Part shown: in pieces, positions 10,699 through 21,951 of the stretch
Layout: each line of letters begins with the position of its first letter
Position numbering within the stretch: the first letter of the stretch is position 1
Assembly (NCBI GenBank): GCA_000827495.1
Contig: KN817613.1
Span: 62,001-126,000 of the forward strand
Length of the DNA stretch: 64,000 nt
From: Hypholoma sublateritium FD-334 SS-4
Lineage: Eukaryota > Basidiomycota > Agaricomycetes > Agaricales > Strophariaceae
Direction of reading: 5' to 3'
Program-made: the position numbers and the translations under genes
The notes under the pieces: generated by a model
Told to the model about the DNA's origin: nothing
Seen by the model: the letters and a program-made list of their open reading frames with translations, nothing else
The model's database searches: none

Positions 10699-11270
10699 CT
10701 GCCGCTGNAATTTTAATTTCTCTTATTCCTCCTNCCCTTCCGACNCTCTAACCAACCAAATGCNCCACGTCAAAGATAGGAAAAACGNCACNNTGCATCT
10801 TTTTNCAATTGTNCCTTCAAAATTAAATAGGGCCCNTNATNTTCCTGNGACCGCCATCGCNTTATCTTATAATTGTATACCGCTCTGATACGAAGAAGTA
10901 AATGTTATTAATCCAGCTTCTCGAACTTCGCCTGCCTCCTTAATTAATCAAGACAAGAGTATGAATAGTGTAAATATTTCGTCAGTGACGATGAGAGTGG
11001 TCTGTGTGGGGTTTGTGGATAATAATGATTACATGCATGCGTCGTATGTGATTCGGAGGACATCGCAGGCCACGGCGGCGCCTGGCAAATGGGATGCGAT
11101 AAAAATGAAAGAAGGTCGAGGCAGCGAAGGTTGATGTTGGGGATGTTTTTATATCTCGAATCAAAATAGTACCTATTCAACGGCAGGAACAATAGATAGA
11201 AGATGTTGGGCAGTCCGACGTTAAATAAACGAAGCGGCAAAGTGGCTCGATGAAAAAATTCCTCCGTAGT
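10699..11270. other. MEX67 3' flank with unresolved bases
   Basis: Scattered Ns at 10707-10851 mark low-quality assembly. The rest is AT-rich 3' flank with no supported gene. The segment corresponds to what is missing in the N gap at 956-1655. Confidence 0.6.
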
Positions 11271-13643
11271 TCAAAGGAACGCGTCCCTGGCGAGAGAGGC
11301 CTGGCAAACGCACATGAGAACCCCACGTCAGACATAGATAATAATTATCCACATACCCGGACTTCGTTGAACCGTGCGATGGCCTTGCCAAGGTCCCAGC
11401 CATTCACATTAAGGCACTCCGCCGCAAATGGCGCATTAAGCCCCGTCTGCGCAGAGACTTGCACGACGAGATTACGCTGGTTTTCCGGCTAGAGGAAAAG
11501 GGTTAGCCTCTAGGAGCGTCTGGAGAAAAGATAGCGACGTGCCAATGACATGAGTACGGCTTGCTGGTCCGCGGGGAACGAGAGGATCGAGAACGGCTGG
11601 GCACCCGTAGGCGCTGGAGCGGGCGCAGGGTGTGTCGGGCTTGTGGCTTGCACTAACAAGGGACCGGCCTTCCATGCTTCGTGGCTGGAGTAATTCCGGA
11701 TAATCCACTGGTCTGACAGGATGGCAATGTCCCACCCGTTGGTTTTGGCACTAAGGACTGTCAGCTTCGGATAAACCAGTATTATACAGTAGAACACACC
11801 GAGACCCCTCTGCAGCCGGCACCAACATGAACGTCCGGTCAAACGATCGAATCCCCCCTGTCGCGGCTAAATGGTAGTTCATAATTAAACCTGCTAGCCC
11901 AAGATAACGGATGATACTCACTTTCCGTGAACTGCCCATGAACTGTCAATAGAAGCCCCATGTTTTGTCCATGGGGAACGGGGAAGGAGTCTAGGCAGAA
12001 CTTCTCCGGCGGGCCGCTGATATCATGCCTCGTCGCAGGGAGATTAACTAGGACCTTCACAATCTGGTCGCCGCCGATATGCAAATTCTCCAGCGTCTTG
12101 CGTGGGTCGCCGCCAATTCGGTTCAGATTGCGCGACCCCGTGTCAACCCACGTTTTCCATTCTAGTTTACGTTGATTTGGCATCTCGCGCGAGGAGTGGA
12201 ATCCAACCACACGGGCACGAATAGGGATCGTTGTGTTGGCTGAAAACGAAAACGTCGCCGCCGGATCATAGGCACTTCTCAGCGATTCGCGATTTGTGTC
12301 GAATGCGTTGAGGAATCTAGATATATGCGTGAGCAACATCGCGGCAAGCTAAATTCAATTTGCTCACCGAACAAGGAAATTACTGACAATACCCCCATCG
12401 ACGCCGGTGATGAATGACGGGTTCATGTCGAATGGGAATGTGGTCGCTGCTGGCTTCTCCACCGGCAGGATTGATGTGGATGGCTGTGGTGCATCGAATG
12501 ATATTTGAGCGATAGCCTCTTGATCGAGTACCTCCAGTGAGGGGAATCGTCGAGCCAGGTCACTGGACGATCCATTTTAAGATGCTGGGTAGTTAAATAA
12601 CGATATACGACTCACGCCCGGTAAGTAGCACCTGCGCCGACTTTGTATGCCTGCTCTCGTATAGGGTTATCCGTCATGATCAACTCTCGTAAGTGGATCA
12701 TCTTGTCTCGCTTCGGTACGATCATCGTGATCTCTTTCTTGTCGCGAATCCTATTATTATGTAGAGAGAGATTGACAATCCGCGGCAGATATCTACTCAA
12801 TTGCGTCAGCAAGGTCCCCGTCAAGTTATTGTTGGCGAGCGAGAGTGTCTGGACCTGTTGAAGACAAGAATGATCAGAACATTGTTAATCTATTTACCCG
12901 TGTATATACCTCTGGCTTCAGCTGGCTAGCCAATTTGAAAATGACCGCTGCGTCGCGGGCACTTCCTCCGTGTCCGGGAGGTGTGAGGTTGTACTTTTTG
13001 ACCAATTCATCATCAATCAAGGACTGGGGAAAAATGTGAGAATCGCGTTGCAATATAGATGTCAAAGGAACGACTCACGTCGAGGTTGAGGTATTTCGTC
13101 TCGGGATTCCAGCGTTTATTTACTAGCTCCCTCCATGAGTCGACCGCTTTGGGCTTGGAAACGCGGACGGGGATCATCGACGGCGCCGACGGCCCCGTCC
13201 CGCTAGAAAGAGCGTTCCGGCGTATGCGGCCCACGGCAGTTGGCCGGGAAGCGCCGCGGATAGCGAGGGGATCGGAAGGCCCGGCATGGCCACCGACGCT
13301 CGTCGAGAGGCGTATCGAGTGCTGCATGTATTCGAGTGTTCGGTAAGCTGCTGTCATGGGACTGAGGAAAAGGGGGACGGCGACAGGGCGTGCAGATGTG
13401 CCCTCCTCCCTATGAAAGAAATGAAATTAGTGTAATTACCATGCGTGTGCCCATAGGCGTGTTCTTCGTCAGGTCCATAGCGCGTGTTGTCCTCCCCGAA
13501 CGTGTCTTGCCCTTCCTGCCGCCAGGGTTGTCGCCGACGTCCCGCATCTGTGTGTCTCTGTCCATGAGCCCCGCGCTGCGCAAGGCGCTGCTAGCGATGG
13601 ATTTAGTGCCGGGAACAGGCGCTGATGTCGAGAAGAGGGACAT
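11271..13643 (-). CDS. MEX67: mRNA export factor MEX67/NXF
   Basis: Multi-exon gene from ATG 13643 ([20 protein letters not shown]) to [13 protein letters not shown] at 11271. Order: a basic N terminus ([28 protein letters not shown]), leucine-rich repeats ([38 protein letters not shown]), an NTF2-like domain (TGVDGGI...[53 protein letters not shown]) and a C-terminal TAP-C/UBA-like domain ([38 protein letters not shown]). Mex67 with Mtr2 carries mRNP through nuclear pores by binding FG repeats. Exon 1 is 13440-13643, followed by a very short intron of about 34-37 nt. The intron before the TAP-C exon (11489-11542) appears to start with GC. The gene is conserved and probably single-copy and essential. 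Confidence 0.9.
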
Positions 13644-13916
13644 GTACGCCCTGTGTTTGTAGTATTGGCTTTGTGGTTGGGGGAAGGATGGGTGGCGTTA
13701 TTGTGGCAGGAGACAAGCGTTGCGTTGTGGCGGTGTGACAAACCCGAGTCAAAAAGGGATGCCACTCGCAGCCGAATATTCCCACACATTGTCCCAATGC
13801 CCCGAACCGGCCTCAACTTCAACCACTCGACGCTCCCCCGTCAGCCGCTCTGCACAGCTGCTCATTTGGCGTCAGAATCCAGATGCATTGCATATCCCTC
13901 TGTTGAAGAATATAAA

Positions 13917-15026
13917 CTAATCCGAAAATTCACCACCCGAGTCTGCAAAGTCGCCAAAAAGTGAAGGCCCCATAAATCGTCCGTCCACTTCTCGCAAGTC
14001 AGGTGTGCCAAGTATCTGCCCTCCATCCTCACTATTTCCCTCGCCAGAAACTTCGCAATATCCCAAGTCCTGCGCTGCACTAGGAACACTTCTCCCAGGC
14101 GAAGTTCCTGTGGCGATATGCACGCCTTCAACATCATGATGCGCAGAGCTTTCCACAATAGCGACGTTGTATTCCGCAGTTTCTCCCTCGCTATCCACGG
14201 CGTCAAGACTGCTTTCACGAAAGGATAAAGAACATTCAGGAATGATCTGGTCTCCGCTTTGGTCGGAACATCGCCCGCTGGCTTGAGGATCGTCGGGCAG
14301 CGTCCGGTCCTGCATCAGTCCCGTCACTATCCGGGCTTCCGGTTCACAATTCATGTCGTCTGCATGGCTCTCGTCCACAAAATCGCCTTCATATCTCTCA
14401 TGGTACTCGTTCAATTTGGAGCTCCGATCGTCTACATCCTTTTGCGACGTTGATTCCACGTTTAAGCAGGCACGAGGCTCCTCGGACAATGCATTTGCCG
14501 TATCGACCTGGGGTAACCCAAGGATAACACCGATCGTGTTCCATGGATCCTGATGCTGGAAAAGTTCGCCATACACCGTTGACGTGAGCCCGTTCGGACC
14601 ATTCAATCCGAACACAATTGACCTCGGAAGATGATCGCTATCGCCCACAGGTGACTTATCCATGGACATCTGGACAAAGTCTTCGTGGTGCATAGGAAGT
14701 AGATGGTCGAATGGAAATTCAACATGCCCACCGTCGTCCATGTATGCTTCGTCATAGTGCACGACACTGTGAAGACTTGTTCTCGAGGAATACTGGCTAC
14801 GGACTGGCGACCATAAACTGCTTGAAAGGGCGGTGTGGTCGATCTCTTCACTGTCAAATTCAGGAATGTCGCTTTCGTTAACTGCGCACTCGGCTTCGTC
14901 TTCACGTTCGTGTAGAGAAACTTTTGAGACCGTATCGTGAACCTCATCCTGGACTAGCAAGGGCGCTGCTTGAGGTGAAGGCTTCATGTGTTTCTGCGTC
15001 TTCTGCGGCGGCGTGCAAAAATTCAT
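13917..15026 (-). CDS. Hypothetical acidic protein, single exon, 369 aa
   Basis: One uninterrupted frame from ATG 15026 (MNFCTPPQKTQKHMKPSPQA) to GGEFSD-stop at 13917. The protein is strongly acidic and Ser-rich, with short segments such as SDIPEFDSEEIDHTALSSS and HVEFPFDHLLPMHHEDF. There is no TM segment, signal peptide or recognised domain. The composition suggests an intrinsically disordered nuclear or cytosolic protein. It is divergently placed with the unknown ORF upstream and tail-to-head with MEX67 (273 bp between). Its length in a region where other frames are closed supports it as real; the function is unknown. Confidence 0.65.
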   Translation of the reverse strand: MNFCTPPQKTQKHMKPSPQAAPLLVQDEVHDTVSKVSLHEREDEAECAVNESDIPEFDSEEIDHTALSSSLWSPVRSQYSSRTSLHSVVHYDEAYMDDGGHVEFPFDHLLPMHHEDFVQMSMDKSPVGDSDHLPRSIVFGLNGPNGLTSTVYGELFQHQDPWNTIGVILGLPQVDTANALSEEPRACLNVESTSQKDVDDRSSKLNEYHERYEGDFVDESHADDMNCEPEARIVTGLMQDRTLPDDPQASGRCSDQSGDQIIPECSLSFRESSLDAVDSEGETAEYNVAIVESSAHHDVEGVHIATGTSPGRSVPSAAQDLGYCEVSGEGNSEDGGQILGTPDLREVDGRFMGPSLFGDFADSGGEFSD

Positions 15027-15145
15027 GTTGAACCTAGGATATCTTGAGCTAGTCTGTTCTTCGTTTCCGAATGATAATTCATGATGATGAGAAGGCTCAT
15101 TCAGATCCTCGTTGTCATCACCTACGGGCGGCTATCAAGTAACAT

Positions 15146-16306
15146 TCAAAAAGGTGATGCAGAGTCGGCAGCGACAGAACTTACTTTTCTATGGTTCTCT
15201 CTCCTATGGTTCTCTCTCCTAGGAGTGCTTGTTTTCCTGGCCGACATCCCGCGAATATCTTGTGGGGAGCTCGAGAGCGACTTAGCAGGATTGCGTCGTT
15301 TCAAGCACGCAAGATTGGGCATAGCGACAATCTGGTCCATGAGTCTTCGCAGGAACAACGCTGTGGGGAAAATCATCAGCAACACACCACATATACGAGC
15401 CTGCAAGAGCCACCTACGCTCGGACATATCCAACGCATCTAACACCCTACTCCCGCTCGCTGCAGAGCTGGATGTATGCGCCTCCGCCGCGCGCCGCGCG
15501 CGCTTCTGCGCCGACGCGCGCGGTGTGCTCGGTGCGATTCGCACCGGACTGGGGATGTAACAGTGTCTTCCGCTATCACCATTTGCGCCATCCAAGTCCA
15601 ACTGCTCCCCCCTCCGCGCATGCGCGAAGTCGATCTCCACCAGCGGGCGGTCGCCGCTGCCCAGTGTGCCAACGCACGCGGTGGAGCGCGCGGCGCAGAT
15701 TCCCTTCGCGAGCACGTCGAGGCGCTGCCTCCCAAAGTGCCCCTTGTGCTGCCGCCCGACGGTGTCCTTGGCGCGTGCCTTCATCGCGTTTCTGCGTATA
15801 CAGCCCACAATCCAATCAGTCATGCCGTGTTTCACTTTTGAGTGCGCACCTCTTTCCGCCCATGTAGTTCGCGCCAGCCATTGATTTCTGCGGAGATAGA
15901 GAGATGCTGAGACGGTAGCGTGAGCTATGTTTTTTCTTCTGAAAATAATCGAGGACCAGAAGGAAGTACTGACTTCGTACTGACCGCGCGCGCAGATCCT
16001 TGACCGTCCCCCTTTCAGCGAATCAACAAATGTCAATAACGCGTCGTTGACGTTGCGTTGACGCGTCGCGTCGATCCCTTGTCCGAGCAATGTCCGAGTT
16101 GTAGAGCCCACGGACCGCTCACTCACATGAGCACTGTATTTACGCGAATATGTCTTTAATGCCCAACGTGCAAGGACAATACAACGCAAATAGATTTTGA
16201 ATACAATTTGAATGCCAAGTGTCCTTACCCATGCCTTGCCCATGCCATTTTGTCGTGCCTCGCAATCAAGCCATCTTTGATAATAAAGTATCGCCCTTGG
16301 CGACAA
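15146..16306 (-). CDS. Hypothetical protein, 386-codon ORF (weak)
   Basis: A long basic minus-strand frame from MSPRAILYYQRWLD to VAADSASPF-stop, with one hydrophobic stretch near its last quarter (ICGVLLMIFPTALFLRR) and a short repeat (RRENHRRENHRK) that comes from a 16-bp tandem duplication in the DNA near 15190-15220. No domain recognised. The GC-rich middle (15470-15820) is open in several frames on both strands, so length alone is weak evidence. A 159-codon plus-strand frame (15081-15560) overlaps it. It may be a spliced gene whose exons I could not resolve. Confidence 0.3.
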   Translation of the reverse strand: MSPRAILYYQRWLDCEARQNGMGKAWVRTLGIQIVFKIYLRCIVLARWALKTYSRKYSAHVSERSVGSTTRTLLGQGIDATRQRNVNDALLTFVDSLKGGRSRICARGQYEVSTSFWSSIIFRRKNIAHATVSASLYLRRNQWLARTTWAERGAHSKVKHGMTDWIVGCIRRNAMKARAKDTVGRQHKGHFGRQRLDVLAKGICAARSTACVGTLGSGDRPLVEIDFAHARRGEQLDLDGANGDSGRHCYIPSPVRIAPSTPRASAQKRARRAAEAHTSSSAASGSRVLDALDMSERRWLLQARICGVLLMIFPTALFLRRLMDQIVAMPNLACLKRRNPAKSLSSSPQDIRGMSARKTSTPRRENHRRENHRKVSSVAADSASPF

Positions 16307-16973
16307 GGCCTTGCTGGGGTGGGCGATGATAAGATAATTGTGTATTTACTCAAAAATCACGACGCGGTTCGTTTCACATAGAAATTATATTCACATCGGA
16401 CCAACAAACTTGAACAGACTTGAGGCCAATTCTGCATCGTTTCCCCCACATTTAATACCATATTAAGACGCTTGACAGGTTTCCCTGCCCGCACTCTTGG
16501 CACGAGAGATTCAGCGCACATCGGAGTAGAAATAATAAATAACATACTTTTAGCTGTTGTAGACTTCATGGAAGAATCAACAAGGTCCTCCACCCTCATA
16601 TAAACATGGTTATAAATAATATCGCCAATGCGAAGGTCTTTGAGCAGTGCCTCCACCCACATAGCTGAGTGAAGTGTTAATTTAGAAAGGAGGATGTTGG
16701 TGGTCTCAAACTGTGGGACGACGTTATATGATTCACTTTTATACTACACATGGCAGGGAGAAAATTTTCATTGACCAGACGCAAACAAAATAGGCTAGGA
16801 GTATAAGTAAAACTTACATAGTTATAGTTTTTGGGTTTCATGTTGTTGACCAAGTCATTCAAGGTTTTAGTACAACTTTCATTACAATCTCAACTACACA
16901 TTCTCTACATTACAGGCCCCACCGCTCGCAACCCAAATCTGGCTTTACATAAATGCATACATTTACCAAACAA
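16307..16973. other. Intergenic, small minus-strand ORFs only
   Basis: Frames at 16357-16662 (KDLRIGDIIYNHVYMRVEDL and similar) and 16677-16862 have no recognised family and no clear splicing. They could be relic exons; I see no support for a gene. Confidence 0.4.
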
Positions 16974-18284
16974 TTACATACTCGGCACTCCAGTAGAGTT
17001 ATAGTGAAATAGCACCTCTGCAATCTGTGGAATACCGCTATCCGCAAGGTCTGTCTCGGTGGTGGGGGGCGTCAGACTGTCATCGCGGGCACCCTGCATT
17101 TCATATTCGCCGTAGACGTCAAAGTAGCTGGACGACCCTGACTCGCCACAGGCCCCCGCCTGCGCTGTCGAATCTGGACTGCCAGAAACGTTGGATGCGG
17201 GCAGCATCCACACCAGCACATGGCCCACTGCAGTCCAGTCGAGCGGCGTCCCTGACGCTCTTGGGTCTACACCGATGTCCGAATCAAGCAAGGCGAACTG
17301 CGCCCGCCAGTCGGCGTAGTCCGGCGTGTGGTCGTATGCGAGGCCGCGGCTGTAGTCGAGCAGGCCGCTGAAAGCAGGCGGCAAGTGCGCGCCGAGGATT
17401 GCGCCAGATGTAGATGCCTGCTCGGCGTAAATGCGTAAAAGCGCACGTTCCTCTGGCTCGAAATAGCCGGAGCGACCTGTGACGGTTCTCCATGGGAGGT
17501 CGCCGCGCACGAGGAACAGGGCAGTTAAAGCGAGGGATTCAAGGTCGTCGCGTGGGCCGAGTACTGCATGGTATATGAGTTTAGGAGCTAAAATTCGGGT
17601 AGCTTTGCGAGACGCACCGAGGCCACGATGGGCATTGAGACTAGCCCAGTGGGGCGAGCCAACGAGCCGTTTTGTCGCAGATGGGGCATCTGGCTTGCCT
17701 GAGACACCTTGCACGACGGGCCGAGAAATGCCAAAATCAATGAGAACAAGTTTGGATGGATCCATTGGTGAACAGAGGATGTTGTTGGGCTTAATATCAC
17801 AATGAACAATACCACGGGTGTGTATGTGATTTAGAGCGGACAACTTCACCACCCTTGTGAGAAAGGACAAGGCCAAAAGAAATAGATGTGACACATACCA
17901 TCTGTAGAACAACACGCGCGCCAGTTTTTGTAGAGACCGGGCCCTTGAATCTTGATGCGGTCTTTTATGCTTGGACCCAAGAGCTCCATTGCTATGTATT
18001 CAAAGTGCGGGAGATGGCCATAGGCAAATATCGTTGGAATGGCTGGATGCCCTTGTAGCATCTAAAGTATCCTGCTTTCATGTTGCAGGTGTGGACGCTT
18101 AACCTTCTGAGACACGCGTGATTTCTTGAGGGCGACTATGCGGCCCGATGGTTCCTCCACGGCGTCATGCACACAGCCCTGGTACTATGTAAGATAAACA
18201 GTTTCCGAAAACCATGATGAGACAACATACGTATCCACCTTCCCCGATGAGTGTACCAGAGCGGTAAGGGCGAGATGCAGGCAT
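16974..18284 (-). pseudogene. Casein kinase 1-like protein kinase with in-frame stop
   Basis: The exons encode a CK1-type kinase: GTLIGEGGY, IVALKKSRVSQKVKRPHLQH, MLQGHPAIPTIFAYGHLPHF, IAMELLGPSIKDR, the catalytic loop HIHTRGIVHCDIKPNNIL, DFGISRPV, VGSPHWASLNAHRGL, then after an intron LGPRDDLESLALTALFLVRG. The tail of about 120 residues is Ser/Thr/Asp-rich. The catalytic HCD and DFG residues are intact. Two defects: a TAG at 18062-18064 between SRIL and MLQGHP, right after the alpha-C Glu, where relatives have Gln or Leu; and a glycine loop that reads GEGGY-YQGC across the first intron, lacking the G-x-V part. A 42-nt intron (GTTAAG...TTTAG) could remove the stop but would also remove the alpha-C Glu. 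I call it a probable pseudogene; an unusual functional kinase is possible. Confidence 0.65.
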
Positions 18285-18935
18285 GAATTCGAATTTCTTG
18301 AATAGCAAGATGAGTGTTGGTTAGTATTTGGCTCTGTGTGGAAGGAAGGGTCTTACCATATATATGTCATTCAAACGGAGTCACGGCACATATCTAGCGT
18401 TTCTCTCACCGTGACTTTCAACTCTTCGCCCTCAACAACCTTGATCCTCACGGCTTCCCATGCGGCCCCCCATGTTTTCTTCTGATGCTGCTGGCACATC
18501 AGTCTGGATCTCTGGATGGTCTCGCATCCACAGCACAGCTAGCTTCTGAAATCTTCAGTCTGACCCCCTGAAAAGAACAGAAATACCTCTGGTTCCCGCA
18601 CAATTTGCGTCAAGACCTGTCAAGACCTGCATCTATTCCCATGAATCTATTGTTAGGACGGCAAGCCGATCTTAGGTCTTGGGGGGACTCACGTTTACTG
18701 CCGCTCTGAGGTACGGCGGCAACTCATGTTGTGTTCATCGATCCGCAGTTGGACTATGTTATCAAGAAGCCGGTTATTGAGTCTCATGCTACCTGGAACT
18801 GTAAAAATACACACTGGGCATGCGGTTTTACGATGCTGTAAAGCTGCGTTTTCTCAATATATAAAAGTGGGTGCTGGTTCCCTGTTCCGCAAATTTCACC
18901 CCGCTTCAAATAATTGAAGCTCGTGCGCAATTACC
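18285..18935. other. Intergenic region between divergent genes
   Basis: Promoter region shared by the CK1-like gene (minus) and the first carboxylesterase (plus). It holds a 14-bp direct repeat (GACCTGTCAAGACC region, 18610-18632). No other gene seen. Confidence 0.6.
18858..18866 (+). promoter_or_regulatory. TATA box of the first carboxylesterase gene
   Basis: TATATAAAA lies 70-78 bp upstream of the ATG at 18936, a usual place for a TATA element in a short 5' leader. Confidence 0.45.
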
Positions 18936-21381
18936 ATGCCGGCTCTCCTCCCTCCTCTAAACAAGTTGATGGTCTTGTTATGCGGCGCTTGTCATGTATT
19001 AGGCCTTTCCTCAGCGCTGCAGACTATCGACATTCCGTTGAAGACCGGGACTTTTCGCGGATTGGTAACGCCAAATGGAACAGATACGTTCTTCGGTATA
19101 CCTTTTGCTCAGCCTCCGATTGGACGTCTTCGCTTTAAGGCCCCCGTTCCCATTACCGAGACATCTAGAGCGATCAAAGATGCCTCGCAGTTTGGGAACG
19201 CATGCCCGCAGCCGCCAACGGTACCCTTAGGCGCTCCTATTGGGGAGAGCTGCCTATTCTTGAATGTCGGTGTTCATAACCGTAATCGCTGCATGGAATA
19301 TTGTACTGATAGAGCTTTAGGTGTGGAGGCCAGCAGGTAGCACTATCAATTCAAAATTGCCTGTCTTGTTCTGGTTACACGTCAGATTGCTTTCCATGAA
19401 AGGTTACATACCTACTTACCATTCGTTGACAGGGAGGCGCGTTCACTTTGAAGTGAGATTGTCTGGATCTGTAACGCTCACGCTGCATCCTTACGTCGTG
19501 TTGAAGCTCTGCATCAACACCTTCGACGGATCCCACTGGTACGTAGCTTTCTCCTGCTGCAGGCACCGAGTTAATGGTACAATACAGAGCTTATTCAAAG
19601 AAGTGTTTCCATTGGAAAGCCCATTATAGTAGTCGCAACGTACAGCACTTTTTATCCCTCCGTGTCTTCCTCTCATATGTTTTCATCTCGCAGGAATTAC
19701 CGTTTGAACACCTTCGGTTTCGTACGTGGTTCCTTTGGGGCTTGTATCTCTCTGTACATTGACGCGTATCGACATCGCCAGCTCGCAAGCGCAAGCGTCG
19801 CGCCCGAGGATCTTAACATGGGCCTTCATGATCAACGCCTTGCTCTGACGTTCGTGCAGGAAAATATCGCTGCTTTTGGCGGTGATCCAGCTAAAGTAAG
19901 CCTTGACGCACCTCAATTATCGTCGTGGCATATTTATAACTAACATGTGTAGGTGACCATATGGGGCCAGGTACGGTGTCCTCATAATATCCTAACCGTG
20001 GACTGCTTCCTTACACACAGTCTACGTTCTGTGTAGTCCGCTGGGGCTGGAAGCGTTGAGGCTCATATTCTATTTCCAGCGGAACGGAGCCTTTTTCGCG
20101 CTGGCATAGCAGACTCGTCCACGGGTCCATTGTACGTGAACTAATGGACTTTATCTGCTGCGTATTTACAGATAACCCCGCCTTCCTGATACCAGCAAAA
20201 ATACTCCCGATCCGAGCACATACGACGAGCCTGGAAAACCTTTTTCTCGACTTCTGGAGGCGACGGGGTGTTCCGCTGGCAACACTGCTATCGCATGCCT
20301 GCAACAAGTGCCTTTCGACGTAAGTCACTTTGCTTTGATTACGCAAGGGCTTTGATCATATAACTTTCTACAGACTCTTCTTAACATCAGCAATAGCATG
20401 GTAGTAGCTACTTTGAACAACCAACTTTGGCAGCCCGCCGTTGGACCGGTGGGAAGCTTCGTTCCAGAAAGGGCCTCTAAAAGAATCCAGTCTGGAAACT
20501 TCCTCCGTGTGCCATATCTCGCTGGGACAAATGTCTGCCACGAAAAACATATGAAATGTGCCGCAAACGCTTACTGTATTTTCGTACTATAGGTAAACGA
20601 AGGGACGTTTTTCAGTGGAAGTGTCCTCGGTCTCGGACTGTCTGGAGCCGCGGAGCAAGCTGCCTTCATCAACTTCATTGGCCATAGCGTCATAGATAAC
20701 AGCACTCTGACGACAGACGTTTACGACAAGTTTGTGAGCTTTTACCCGGCAAACGACCCTGCGGAAGGCGCACCTTTCAACACGGGCGACTCTTTATTCG
20801 ACAGGTCGGAAGCCTGGTACACCGATCAGATGTTTTTGTCGACAAGGCGGTTTTTCTTCCAGCATGCCTCGAGCAAGCAACCAATGTTCGCCTACTACTT
20901 CCGTGAATTCATCCCCGGAAACAGCATCGTCAAGGGAGGCGAGTAATATTGACTTGAAATACGCTACTTTTCTGTGTACTTACGCGCTGCCCCGCAGTTA
21001 CACATGCATCGGAGCTCGAGCTTTTATTTGGCCCAATCCCACCCGTCGCCGCAGTCGAGGTCCCGTTTGCCACGACGTACAGGGATTTCTATATCAACTT
21101 TGTCAACGACCTCAATCCTGGTCGTGAGTGGCACAGTTTCTGTCTTGGCACTCGGGATATGCCTGCTAAAATTAAGCTTTTTCAGCCGAGTGGCCGGCGT
21201 ATACGCCAAGTTCTCCTCGAGTGATGCAGCTTCTGCGGGATAACACCACCTTAATTGACGATGGTATTTACGAAGCATTCACTCCACCGACCAAAGGTCT
21301 AACTCATGCTACATAGACTGGTCAGTTCCGATGACGACTTTCATTAACACTGAAAAGGTGCTAGGAGAGTTCGAAAAGTGA
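18936..21381 (+). CDS. Secreted type-B carboxylesterase/lipase, copy A (possible frameshift)
   Basis: About 13 short introns. The N terminus (MPALLPPLNKLMVLLCGACH) is a likely signal peptide. Family blocks in order: [53 protein letters not shown] (oxyanion), [48 protein letters not shown] (nucleophile Ser, codon 20037-20039, first codon after an intron), VNEGTFF (acidic residue) and [12 protein letters not shown] (catalytic His). It ends NTEKVLGEFEK-stop. The enzyme would hydrolyse esters outside the cell. Near 20943 the exon ends GGCGA before GTAATA, one base longer than in copy B (GGTG before GTAAGC), so with the only acceptor at 20998 the His-bearing exon falls out of frame. Copy A may be dying, or the extra A is a sequencing error. 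Paralogue of the gene 570 bp downstream. Confidence 0.85.
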
Positions 21382-21951
21382 ATGCCGGCAAAATTGGTGC
21401 TTGCGCAGTCGCTCTCTCAAGAAACAAGAACTTCGACATGTCATCTCAGTAATAATGCCCACACCTGCGCCTTTAAAACGATGTCTATTTCAAACCGAGA
21501 GAGCACGGAGACCTACCCGCTCCTCGTTTCCCCATGAATGGAATACCGTTCAGTCTAAACTTCCAAATTAGACAAGGTTTGCCAGATCTCGTCGATAAAG
21601 CGGCCGTTCGGGATCAATCCACCTTTATCATGCTAATAGGCAAGATTCTGGTATAAATGTAGCTTGCGCTCTCGCGTGCGCGGCAAATTGATGCCGAGAA
21701 CTCCCACATCGGTTGTGCACTTTACCTGCTGCGCCAACATATTTTCTTAGAGTTACGAATGATGTTTGATGATGTTTGAAGACTGCGCGTAGACCTGCGC
21801 AGACTGCGCGCAGAATACAAGTGTTTCGCGAGATCCAAGCGAGCAACATCCACACAGATGGATGTCCGAGTCAGTCTACTTATAAGGGAGCCTTCGAGAA
21901 ACATTCAGTTAAGGGGTTACTCGCTGTCCTTTTAACGCACCCTTGGCACAA
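21382..21951. other. Intergenic region between the two carboxylesterases
   Basis: Holds the 3' flank of copy A and the promoter of copy B. Around 21755-21815 there is a small internal repetition (TGATGTTTGATGATGTTTGA and CTGCGCGTAGACCTGCGCAG). No ORF of interest. Confidence 0.55.

Noticed and set aside
15081..15560. 159-codon plus-strand ORF with a repeated WFSLL
   Set aside because: The hydrophobic repeat comes from a short tandem duplication in the DNA and the frame overlaps a longer opposite one; no family features.
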